A DNA stretch of 48,710 bases from NCBI GenBank assembly GCA_030608075.1, contig JAUWIU010000005.1, forward strand, positions 1 to 48,710, given 5' to 3'. The stretch is from Phycisphaerae bacterium. GTDB taxonomy: Bacteria > Planctomycetota > Phycisphaerae > Sedimentisphaerales > Anaerobacaceae. The translations under genes were made by a program, and so were the position numbers. Shown one piece after another: positions 8,626 through 16,033 of the stretch. The number at the start of each line of letters is the position of its first letter. The stretch's first letter is position 1. Under the pieces are notes generated by a model, which did not search any database, was not told the DNA's origin, and saw only the letters and a list, made by a program, of their open reading frames with translations.

Positions 8626-9510
8626 TTATCCTGGGAAGTTTCCATGGCTGTAGACGCGTGCCGCACGCTCGAGGAGCAGAAAATGGCGGCCTTTATATCT
8701 CGTTACGATACCCGCTGCTTTGAATCGTAACTGCTCGAGTTGTCCTGACTCTGCACGCTGGGCCAGTTCCAGAGCCTGACACGGCAACAAGGCAATCGAG
8801 AGTCTCTGAACGTTACGTCCGAGCGCATCAAGAACGAACTCGGACCTGTCGGGCGCGCGGGAAAGGGGAACTATGAAGCCGGTTCTGTCAGCAAGAATAG
8901 AATCCTGCTTTAGTTCCGAGCCTTTTCTCAACTGTTCGGTGCGGATGACTTTCCTGGCCTGCAGCTTTTTTATTATCTCCGGCGGCAGTGACAGCGGGTC
9001 GTTTGGGTCCCTGGTTTGGATTTTGGTTTCCGCCTCCTGTGTTGCAGGTTCGGTGCGTTTGACGGTTTCGGCAGACAAGAAATAAGTCGGGAATATGAAG
9101 TTTCTGCCCCTGTATTTTGTAATTTTTCCCCAGAGTCTGTATTTTGGGGCCGAAAGTTCCTCTGCCGCGATGGGCTTGGCGCCAAAGGCGGAATCATTGG
9201 CGTCGGCTATCATTTTTTCCAGCGCTGCCGATGGCAGAACCTGCACAGCCCAGCCGGCTTTGATTCGGCCCTGGTCGTCACTTACATCTGCGTCAAATTT
9301 GAAAAGCCATATATCATCAGCCTCCCCGAAGCTAATGTATTGGCTGGCGTCACCGGCATTATGGTCTGGCCGAGTCAATTCGCCGTAGGCGCCGGCCAGG
9401 GCGAAGCCGTCTCTTAACGCTTTGGGCTTTTTCACCGGTGCCGCTGTTGCGGTCGCACTCGCCGTGAGAGCCAGCAACGCTAAAGTCGATACTATCAGGT
9501 TTTTAGCCAT
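8626..9510 (-). CDS. exported protein of unknown function with an internal repeat
   Basis: I do not recognise this protein (about 294 aa). Residues 1-25 form a signal peptide: a basic start, a Leu/Ala-rich core and a probable cut after ATAA or TATAA. The mature part has two similar segments, YRLWGKITKYRGRNFIFPTYF and FKAAGIVTRYKGRHFLLLERA, each predicted as beta-rich and separated by a charged linker with PPEIIKKLQARKV. That pattern suggests two related small beta-barrel or OB-like units facing the periplasm, but this is inference. ATG 9510 is preferred; an in-frame GTG at 9516 is also possible. The gene sits between the LOG-family gene and hisD on the same strand. Confidence 0.75.
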   Translation of the reverse strand: MAKNLIVSTLALLALTASATATAAPVKKPKALRDGFALAGAYGELTRPDHNAGDASQYISFGEADDIWLFKFDADVSDDQGRIKAGWAVQVLPSAALEKMIADANDSAFGAKPIAAEELSAPKYRLWGKITKYRGRNFIFPTYFLSAETVKRTEPATQEAETKIQTRDPNDPLSLPPEIIKKLQARKVIRTEQLRKGSELKQDSILADRTGFIVPLSRAPDRSEFVLDALGRNVQRLSIALLPCQALELAQRAESGQLEQLRFKAAGIVTRYKGRHFLLLERAARVYSHGNFPG

Positions 9511-9549
9511 TTTCACGGTTTGCCACGGACGAAACTTTCAATCGATGAG

Positions 9550-10074
9550 TCAAACGCAATTGACCAGGCAGTCTTTGGCCTCAGTCGGCCCGGCAACGGC
9601 ATAGATAAACCGGCCGCTGTCGGGGTCTTCGGCTGTAATCAAATCAACCAGAGGCTTCCAGAATCCGCCCACAAGTATAATGGGTTTGTCCGGTTTTAGA
9701 AAGCCCTTATTTTCTAATTCCCAGACTTTGGCTAATTCGAGCAGTGTTCCCGTGGAGCCGGCCAGAACAACATAGCCGCAGCCTATCTTTATCAAGCTAT
9801 CGAGACGTTCGTCGAGCGAAGCTGTAATAATTTCACGCGTAATATATTCGTTGGCTTTACCGCCTTTGAAGGCTGAGCAGGTAACGCCGATAGTTTTGCC
9901 TCCGGCTTCAGCAGCTCCCTTGGCCGCTGCCAGCATTGTTCCGCCGTATCCCCCGTTGGCAATGGTGAAGCCTGCCTGGGCGAGCAGCCTGCCGGTCTCT
10001 TCAGCCATCACAAAAGCTCTGTCGCCGGGTTTTGCTTTTGCTGTGCCGAAAATACTAATCGTTTTCCCGTTCAT
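9550..10074 (-). CDS. LOG/TIGR00725-type Rossmann-fold protein
   Basis: This 174-aa protein belongs to the family containing lysine-decarboxylase-like (LOG) phosphoribohydrolases and the TIGR00725 proteins. Visible features are the N-terminal ISIFGTAKA strand-turn, the nucleotide loop NGGYGGTM and LAGSTGTLLELA near the position of the PGGxGTxxE motif. In true LOG enzymes that second motif is PGGxGTxxE; here P-G-G is replaced by A-G-S while T-G-T and E are kept, so cytokinin-type phosphoribohydrolase activity is uncertain. Its ATG lies inside the 3' end of the aconitase gene (20-nt overlap), indicating translational coupling. Confidence 0.85.
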   Translation of the reverse strand: MNGKTISIFGTAKAKPGDRAFVMAEETGRLLAQAGFTIANGGYGGTMLAAAKGAAEAGGKTIGVTCSAFKGGKANEYITREIITASLDERLDSLIKIGCGYVVLAGSTGTLLELAKVWELENKGFLKPDKPIILVGGFWKPLVDLITAEDPDSGRFIYAVAGPTEAKDCLVNCV

Positions 10075-12040
10075 TAGCTTTGTTGCGTGTGTAATTTAAC
10101 AGCCCGGCTGAGAGCAGGATATCTCTGTCCCTGTTTGAAAGAACCAGGCTGCCCAGAATTTCAAACGAGCCGGTCTTATCAATTATCCTGATTTGGTCTG
10201 CGCTTTCGACAGCCTGAAAGAGATTGTCGATTTGCAGTACGTCGTCGGGTTTGATTTTGTCGTAATCGGTCGGCTCGACGAATTCAATCGGCACTATGCA
10301 GAAGTTTATCAAATTTGCCTTATGGATTCGTTCAATGCTTTTTGCGATGACAACGCGGACCCCAAGATGCATCGGGCAAAGGGCTGCGTGTTCCCTTGAG
10401 GAGCCTTGGCCGTAGCTTTGCCCCGCGATAATGACGCCGGCAATACCTTTCTGCTTTAACTTGAGGGCACGCTGGGCAAATGTGGGCTTGTCTTTCTGGT
10501 TGAAGCAATCAAAAACGACCTTTGCATATTCGGGCACATTAGAGCGCAGTTTAAGATATCGGCCGGCAGGGATGATGTGGTCGGTGGTTACCTTGTCGCC
10601 GCACTTGATGAGGACCCGGCCCGACAGTTGCTCCGGCAGAGGAGTCGGCGCCTTCGGTACAACAATTGTGGCCCCGCGAACAACCTCGGCTTCTGCGGCC
10701 TCGGCTTCGCTGAGCGGCGCCGCTATCATACTGTCATCCGCAATGAATTGCGCCGGCAGTTTTATCTCTGGATATTCAATTCCAAGCAAATTCGGCAGTT
10801 GGCATGGGTTGGTGATGCGGCCGGTCAGCGCAGAGGCCACAGCCGTTTCGGGGCTGACTAGATAGACCTTATCATTCTTTGTTCCACTTCGCCCCGAGAA
10901 GTTTCTGTTGAAGGTTCTGAGACTGACGACGCCATCGGCCGGCGAAAAGCCCTGACCGATGCACGGGCCGCAGCACGATTCCAGAATCCTTGCGCCGGCT
11001 GAAATCAAGTCCGCCAGGGCGCCGTTCCTCGCCAGCATATTCAGGACATTTCTGCTGCCGGGAGCGACGGCAAACTCCACCATACTGTTTATGTGTCGAC
11101 CTTTCAGCAGCCTTGCTGCCATCATCAGGTCGGAAAAGCTGGAGTTTGTGCAACTGCCTACGATGACCTGTCTTGTCAAGATGCCCGCAATTTCGGCTAC
11201 GGGCTTGACGTTATCCGGCGAGGACGGACAGGCCGCCATCGGCACGACTTCGGAAAGCTTTATTTCGATGGTGCGGTCGTATTGGGCATCGGAATCTGCT
11301 GCCAGCGGGAGATAGTGGTTTTGTCGTTTTTGGGCCGCGAGGAATTCTCGGGTCTCCTCATCGCTGGGAAAGATACTCGTTGTAACGCCTAACTCCGCAC
11401 CCATATTTGTTATGGTTGCCCGCTGCGGCACAGAAAGCGTTAAGACGCCGCGGCCGAAGTATTCGACCACCCAGCCGACATTTCCCTTTGTCGTGAGTAT
11501 GCTGAGGAGCTTCAAGATAACGTCCTTTGCGCCGACCCACTCGCTTAATCTGCCGGTAACTCTGACGCCGAGGACCTTCGGACATCTCAGGTAGAAGGCT
11601 TCGCCCGCCATTGCCGCTGCCACATCCAGTCCGCCTGCTCCGATTGCAACAGCAGCGAGCGCCCCGGCGGTTGGCGTATGCGAATCGCTGCCCAAAAGTG
11701 TCACACCAGGCCTGCCGAAACGCTCAAGATGAATCTGGTGGCAGATGCCATTGCCAGGACGCGAATGGTACACGCCCGATTTGGCGGCTATCGTCTGCAG
11801 GTATAAATGGTCGTTATGATTCTCCGGGCCGAACTGACTCATATTATGGTCGACGTAGCTGACCGATAGTTGCGTCTTTACTCGGGCCACTCCCATTGAC
11901 TCGAACAGCAGCAAAGCAGTCGTGCCCGTAGCGTCCTGGGTAAGCGTTTGGTCGATGCGAATGGCAATATCCTTGCCTGCGGCGATTTTGCCGTCAACCA
12001 GATGCCTGTTAAGTATTTTGTACGTGAGCGTTTGGCCCAA
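10055..12040 (-). CDS. acn: aconitate hydratase (short, monofunctional type)
   Basis: Aconitase interconverts citrate and isocitrate in the TCA cycle using a 4Fe-4S cluster. At 661 aa this is the short form that carries domains 1-3 and the swivel domain in one chain (the putative Aquifex type), not the 890-aa AcnA form. Cluster ligands are C297 (GSCTNSS) plus C357 and C360 (CCGPCIGQ). LLGSDSHTPTAG is the substrate loop, and YGQGSSREHAA in the swivel domain carries the catalytic Ser and Arg. The start is TTG 12040, with GGAG seven bases upstream. It heads the minus-strand run of four genes ending with hisD. Confidence 0.94.
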   Translation of the reverse strand: MGQTLTYKILNRHLVDGKIAAGKDIAIRIDQTLTQDATGTTALLLFESMGVARVKTQLSVSYVDHNMSQFGPENHNDHLYLQTIAAKSGVYHSRPGNGICHQIHLERFGRPGVTLLGSDSHTPTAGALAAVAIGAGGLDVAAAMAGEAFYLRCPKVLGVRVTGRLSEWVGAKDVILKLLSILTTKGNVGWVVEYFGRGVLTLSVPQRATITNMGAELGVTTSIFPSDEETREFLAAQKRQNHYLPLAADSDAQYDRTIEIKLSEVVPMAACPSSPDNVKPVAEIAGILTRQVIVGSCTNSSFSDLMMAARLLKGRHINSMVEFAVAPGSRNVLNMLARNGALADLISAGARILESCCGPCIGQGFSPADGVVSLRTFNRNFSGRSGTKNDKVYLVSPETAVASALTGRITNPCQLPNLLGIEYPEIKLPAQFIADDSMIAAPLSEAEAAEAEVVRGATIVVPKAPTPLPEQLSGRVLIKCGDKVTTDHIIPAGRYLKLRSNVPEYAKVVFDCFNQKDKPTFAQRALKLKQKGIAGVIIAGQSYGQGSSREHAALCPMHLGVRVVIAKSIERIHKANLINFCIVPIEFVEPTDYDKIKPDDVLQIDNLFQAVESADQIRIIDKTGSFEILGSLVLSNRDRDILLSAGLLNYTRNKANEREND

Positions 12041-12161
12041 TTCCGCACTCCGTCACAACCCAAACAGTTGCTCTTACTCTAACATAAAAGCCGGGTGAAG
12101 GCAAAGCCTGAGAGCTGATTGTCTTCGATGATTTTTGGAATCGTCGCAATCTCGCAATGAA

Positions 12162-12191
12162 GCGGCCTTGTGCATAATCGCACAAGGCCGC
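12162..12191 (-). terminator. 12-bp perfect hairpin downstream of pseudopilin gene A
   Basis: A perfect inverted repeat (GCGGCCTTGTGC, loop of 6, GCACAAGGCCGC) lies about 70 nt after the stop of the pseudopilin gene at 12260. There is no T-tract after it on the minus strand, so it is either an imperfect terminator or a stabilising 3' hairpin. Its core is shared with the hairpin behind the second pseudopilin gene at 14545-14576. Confidence 0.6.
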
Positions 12192-12259
12192 CGATTGACA
12201 CCAGAAATAAAAACCAAAGCAGACTCAGACCCCGTAATTCTTGATTTTCACCATAATTC

Positions 12260-13210
12260 CTATATTCCCTGGTACTCGTTGATGAGGTAGGCGTCTTCCT
12301 CGGACTGTGGTGCTCCCCGGCCCGGAAAAGCCGGCAACCCGCCCTGCCTTTGCTCGGCAGCGCCTGGAGGCGGCAGTGCAGCCATTTGCTCGCGAGTTTG
12401 ACGCCAGTATTTCCAGATGTGGTCGTTTGCGATACCGACAACAGGGAACTGCTCGAAGTTAACGTGCGAGTCGTTGAACAGAACGTTCTGACCCTTTCGC
12501 TGATGGCAGGCGGCATTGCCGGTGTTATCCGGGTCGACATACCTGCCGTTGATTATATCTGGTGCGCGCCCTTTGCCGTCTTTGCCGTCGAGATACCCTG
12601 TACCTAAGGGGTTACCATTGGCGTTTTCATCGAGGTAGGGATTTCTGTCGGAACAAACGGGGCTTTCGGGTGGGCTTTCGGATTTAAGCGCAAACATCGG
12701 GCCTGTCTGTCGACCCATGTAGGGCATATGATAGGCGTAGCTGCAGTGCCGTCCCGGCTCGGTGCCGAAATCCCAGGCGTCAAAGATGTCGAGTATGCCT
12801 GACTGCATATATTCCTTGGAATACTGAAAGTCCGTGGCCCCTTTGTCGCCTTTGCAGATGAACTGCTTTGTTGTGACGTCGGAATATTTTATCAACAGAA
12901 ATAGGCTGGAGGAGATGGTTACAGGGTCTATGCCGTAGGCGTCGTATCTGGTCTGAGCCATCCAGTTGAGAATGGAACCGGTGCCGGACCAGCCGACGCC
13001 GATGTCTCCTGCGACGGGGTACTGCTCATCGTTGTCCGCGGAGTAGACGAGGAACATTGACTTGCCTATTCCTGAAAGATTGGTACCGCAGACCAGTCGG
13101 CGTGCCAGTTCTCTTACCTTTGCCAGTGCGGGCATGAGGATGCCCATCAGCAGGGCTATTATCGAAATGACGACCAATAGCTCAATGAGTGTAAAACCTT
13201 TTCTTTTCAT
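12260..13210 (-). CDS. type II pseudopilin-like protein (copy A)
   Basis: This is a planctomycete-type pseudopilin (316 aa). It has a class III prepilin signal, KRKGFTLIELLVV, cut after Gly by a prepilin peptidase before the Phe, followed by one hydrophobic helix to about residue 28. The body is large and extracytoplasmic. Near the C terminus is HQRKGQNVLFNDSHV, a version of the H-x9-DG signature of this family. It is likely a component or substrate of a type II secretion/pilus-like machine. The ribosome site AGGAG precedes ATG 13210. It is a close paralogue of the gene at 14629-15531 in N terminus, C-terminal motif, leader and downstream hairpin. The C terminus is proline- and glutamine-rich. 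Confidence 0.88.
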   Translation of the reverse strand: MKRKGFTLIELLVVISIIALLMGILMPALAKVRELARRLVCGTNLSGIGKSMFLVYSADNDEQYPVAGDIGVGWSGTGSILNWMAQTRYDAYGIDPVTISSSLFLLIKYSDVTTKQFICKGDKGATDFQYSKEYMQSGILDIFDAWDFGTEPGRHCSYAYHMPYMGRQTGPMFALKSESPPESPVCSDRNPYLDENANGNPLGTGYLDGKDGKGRAPDIINGRYVDPDNTGNAACHQRKGQNVLFNDSHVNFEQFPVVGIANDHIWKYWRQTREQMAALPPPGAAEQRQGGLPAFPGRGAPQSEEDAYLINEYQGI

Positions 13211-13359
13211 AATTGTCTCCTTTACTGAGTGTTTCCTGAGATTCGAAATCTCAACCGTTCTTAATTTCCTTTTAGTTATGGACTTAAACCAGTTTCCTCA
13301 GGGACTTACTGTCCCGCGATGTTGCACACAACTCTGTATTAGCTAAAGCCTAAAACCTC

Positions 13360-13388
13360 ATTATATCCGATAATCGAACCCAATGCAA
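13360..13388 (-). promoter_or_regulatory. sigma-70-type promoter for pseudopilin copy A
   Basis: On the minus strand TTGCAT and TATAAT are separated by 17 nt, giving a start near 13353 and a leader of about 143 nt before ATG 13210. The leader can form GTTG-TGTG-CAAC and GGGAC-AGTAA-GTCCC hairpins. The same -35 class is seen at 27310, 28249 and 29612. Confidence 0.65.
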
Positions 13389-13449
13389 GCAGCAATATTA
13401 AAAAACTAAGTCGAAACAGTCATAATCCTCAGAAATCCGGATAAACTGA

Positions 13450-13851
13450 TTATGAGCAGTACCGAATACACTCGTTTATTTCCGAAATCCACGTCAAAGT
13501 AACTATCAGATACACTGCCATGAACACAATAACGGCTACTGCCGCGGCCAACCCGGTAACTGAGCTTTCTACGGCCCTTCGGCAGATGGAAATAATGTTG
13601 CTCTGGCCGGACTCGCCCAGATAGTCCATCGCCTCTATGACTTCATCCTGATAACTCGTCGCATTTGCACGAAATTTGCCGAATAGTTCAGTCAGCAGAT
13701 GGTCTTCTTTCTCCAGGGCCTGGGCATACTCTCTGCAGTCAGAGCAGCGGTCGAGGTGCTGTTGGACGACCTCGACTTCAGCTTCCGACAGAAGCCCATC
13801 GAGCATATCTGTAACCTGGTCTTTGATTTTATCGCAATTATCGTTCATCAT
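13450..13851 (-). CDS. zinc-finger anti-sigma factor, membrane-bound
   Basis: This 133-aa protein has an N-terminal zf-HC2 motif, H-x3-C-x2-C (HLDRCSDCRE, residues about 33-42), as in ZAS-type anti-sigma factors that hold ECF sigma factors inactive. A single hydrophobic segment follows at about 98-118 (TGLAAAVAVIVFMAVYLIV), leaving a short outside tail with two cysteines. Its ATG 13851 overlaps the end of the sigma gene by 14 nt, the usual coupled arrangement. GAGG is found just before the paired ATGs. Confidence 0.85.
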   Translation of the reverse strand: MMNDNCDKIKDQVTDMLDGLLSEAEVEVVQQHLDRCSDCREYAQALEKEDHLLTELFGKFRANATSYQDEVIEAMDYLGESGQSNIISICRRAVESSVTGLAAAVAVIVFMAVYLIVTLTWISEINECIRYCS

Positions 13852-14365
13852 GCACCTCTCGTGTTAACAGCCTGTGCAATTGGTTTCTTGCAATCCTGAG
13901 CCTTTGACAAACTCCCGAATGGGAAATATTCAATTTTTCCGCGATATTCTTTGCGCTTTTCCCGTCGAAGTAATACATCACCAAAGGCAGACGGAACTCC
14001 TGAGGCAGACGCCTGATAGCACGCTGCAAATCGTGGTTCTCACTGGTCGTTCGTCGCGGACGAATCAACTGCTCGGACAGGAAAGTCCTTATGTATTTTT
14101 TCCTGCGCAGCAGGTCTATGCACAGATTGCTCGCGATTCGTAAAATCCATCCGCCGAACTGCCCTTTCCTGCGCAGCTTTTTTATCTTTACAAAACCCTT
14201 GAGCATTGCGTTCTGGGCAATATCTTCCGCATCCTCAACGTTTCCGACCATACCCAGGCAAAGTGCGAAGACGTCATTGTAGTATCTTTTTATAAGGCCG
14301 GCGTAGGCAGCCTTGTCTCCCGTTCTGCTGGCCTCTACCAGGATGTCGTCTGAGCGATTGTTCAA
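13838..14365 (-). CDS. ECF RNA polymerase sigma factor
   Basis: This is a 175-aa extracytoplasmic-function sigma factor. The sigma-2 region covers about residues 10-90 (RYYNDVFALCLGMVGNVEDA, then FGGWILRIASNLCIDLLRRKK), and the sigma-4 helix-turn-helix about 115-165 (IRRLPQEFRLPLVMYYFDG, then NIAEKLNISHSGVCQRLRIA). The start is TTG 14365, with AGGAG six bases upstream. It is cotranscribed with the zf-HC2 anti-sigma gene and sits between two paralogous pseudopilin genes, which makes control of those genes by this sigma factor plausible but unproven. The exact ECF subgroup cannot be set by eye. Confidence 0.92.
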   Translation of the reverse strand: MNNRSDDILVEASRTGDKAAYAGLIKRYYNDVFALCLGMVGNVEDAEDIAQNAMLKGFVKIKKLRRKGQFGGWILRIASNLCIDLLRRKKYIRTFLSEQLIRPRRTTSENHDLQRAIRRLPQEFRLPLVMYYFDGKSAKNIAEKLNISHSGVCQRLRIARNQLHRLLTREVHDER

Positions 14366-14544
14366 CGAAAACTCCTTAACCCGTTGTCACTATATATGAC
14401 GAACAAGAGACCGCAAGCGTGCAAAAAAACCGCCTAATTCCACTTATTTTCCAATTCTACCGATATATCGGCTCAGAATGCAAAGAAAACTGAAACAGCG
14501 CTGGCATGAGCAGACCTTCGGTGAAAACTGGCCCTGTTACAAAA

Positions 14545-14576
14545 AGCGGTCTTGTGCGGTTAAGCACAAGACCGCT
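14545..14576 (-). terminator. Rho-independent terminator behind pseudopilin copy B
   Basis: A 13-bp perfect stem (AGCGGTCTTGTGC, loop of 6, GCACAAGACCGCT) is followed on the minus strand by TTTT. It lies about 53 nt past the stop of the pseudopilin gene at 14629. It separates that gene from the sigma/anti-sigma operon. Confidence 0.8.
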
Positions 14577-14628
14577 AAATAACACACTGCTCAAAACGCG
14601 ACCCCTGCTGTGGGCCCAAGCTTATTAC

Positions 14629-15531
14629 TCATTGTATCAACACCGAATCTTCTCTGCCCCGGGGGACCATCTCGTCATCAGTGAGACCGAGCCTCTCGGG
14701 TTGTACCCCTGTGAGCGATGCATCCCAAAATGCATAGACGTTGTCCTCGTCGATGCCGCAGAAAGAATACTTCTCAAACTTCAGGTGGTTGTCATTAAAC
14801 AGGATGTTTTGCCCTTCTTTTTGATGAGTAATCGTGTTTCCGTTTTGCTCCGCTTGTTTGTTCCGCACATCAGCAAGCGGGTCCACGTAAAATGGAGCCG
14901 GGTCCTTCTTGAGCTCTTGGGGGCTAGGGAGGGTCGTCCATATCTCCGCAGCACCGGCCTGGAACGGATTTGGGTCACCGGCCAGCGCCAGACCGGGGTC
15001 CGACCCCGGGCCAACCGAATAATCCGTCATGTAGTCCGGCTCTCCTCTGTTGTAGTAGGGCTGATGATACGAATAGCTGCAGGCATGCACCCACTCATAG
15101 CTGCCATCGGGCTTGATCGTATAGAAGTCCGCGGAGTCAGTGTATGGGCGTCCCTGTGTTTCGAATTTCACGGCCTCCGAATCGCCCTTGCAGGCGAACT
15201 GGTCGGGCTGGGCGTAGCCTTCCCTTACCAAGAGATAAAAAGTGGTACTTATACCGGAGGACAAAGTCAGCGTGCCTGTAAGAGGATCCAACACCGTGTT
15301 AGCCTCGCCCCAGCGAGAGTTCTCTATTCCGGCCCTGGGATAACGGCTGTTAAAATCATCGTTGGAATAGACGGCTATTGAGGTGCCGATTCCCTTCAGG
15401 TTGGTCCCGCAGACAACCCGATTGGCAAGCGCCCTGACCCTGGCCAGAGCGGGCATCAGGATGCCCATCAGCAGAGCTATGATCGCGATTACGACCAGCA
15501 GCTCAATTAGTGTAAAACCTTTTCTTTTCAT
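14629..15531 (-). CDS. type II pseudopilin-like protein (copy B)
   Basis: This 300-aa pseudopilin is paralogous to the one at 12260-13210. The first 40 residues are nearly the same (KRKGFTLIELLVV signal, IIALLMGILMPALA helix, then VCGTNLKGIG). The body is diverged, and the C-terminal signature reads HQKEGQNILFNDNHLKFE, which aligns with the copy A motif. It is expected to be processed by prepilin peptidase and anchored by the N-terminal helix. AAAGGAG precedes ATG 15531. It shares with copy A a leader block (AACGGTT, then CGAATCTC) and a downstream hairpin. No strong -35/-10 pair was found upstream; TTTTCG with TAATAG at 17-nt spacing is a weak candidate. Confidence 0.87.
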   Translation of the reverse strand: MKRKGFTLIELLVVIAIIALLMGILMPALARVRALANRVVCGTNLKGIGTSIAVYSNDDFNSRYPRAGIENSRWGEANTVLDPLTGTLTLSSGISTTFYLLVREGYAQPDQFACKGDSEAVKFETQGRPYTDSADFYTIKPDGSYEWVHACSYSYHQPYYNRGEPDYMTDYSVGPGSDPGLALAGDPNPFQAGAAEIWTTLPSPQELKKDPAPFYVDPLADVRNKQAEQNGNTITHQKEGQNILFNDNHLKFEKYSFCGIDEDNVYAFWDASLTGVQPERLGLTDDEMVPRGREDSVLIQ

Positions 15532-15970
15532 TTGTTTCTCCTTTCGTGCAATTGTCGAGATTCGTAAATCAAACCGTTTTCAAACGTGCTTTAATTATGT
15601 TTTACAAATAACTGCAACCTGTTATCTGCCAGACCACAAGGGCCTGAGGTACCGCCTTTTTACAAATCTCTATTAACTTTTTAGTTTCCGCCCGAAAACG
15701 GTCGGTTCGTAAGCAAAATCTCGCCAATGTGTTTCGCCCTGCTGTCCCCCACCCGTTCAGCCCTGCACTTGGCGCAATGGCACAAACACATCAAAACACT
15801 CAGAACCATCTTTTTTGGCGGGCCGGCGCAAGGTATGATAGAAAAGCCGATTATGATATAATGACGGTTCGAATTATAAAACACTCTTCAAAAATAAACC
15901 AACCTGCCACTGTGTCCAATAATAACACAAAACGTCCCTGCTGTCAAACAAATTTCGTCAGATTCATTAA
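15532..15970. other. divergent intergenic region
   Basis: This region separates pseudopilin copy B from the UAP1-like gene. It holds the leader of copy B, with a possible AGGCC/GGTCT hairpin near 15630-15645. I see no coding sequence with a believable composition. The short frames here are not supported by ribosome sites or motifs. Confidence 0.4.
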
Positions 15971-15975
15971 CTTTC

Positions 15976-16003
15976 TTGAAATTTTTTATTATTTGTTTAG
16001 TAT
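15976..16003 (+). promoter_or_regulatory. candidate promoter for the UAP1-like gene
   Basis: TTGAAA and TAGTAT with a 16-nt T-rich spacer lie 31 nt before ATG 16034. The local base composition is very A/T-rich, which raises the chance of a random match. Confidence 0.4.
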
Positions 16004-16033
16004 TTTTGTTTTTCACCGCCTGATAAGCTGGAA

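Noticed and set aside
14506-15381. Plus-strand ORF of 291 codons opposite pseudopilin copy B
   Set aside because: It is the antisense of a clear pseudopilin gene and shows no domain or ribosome site.
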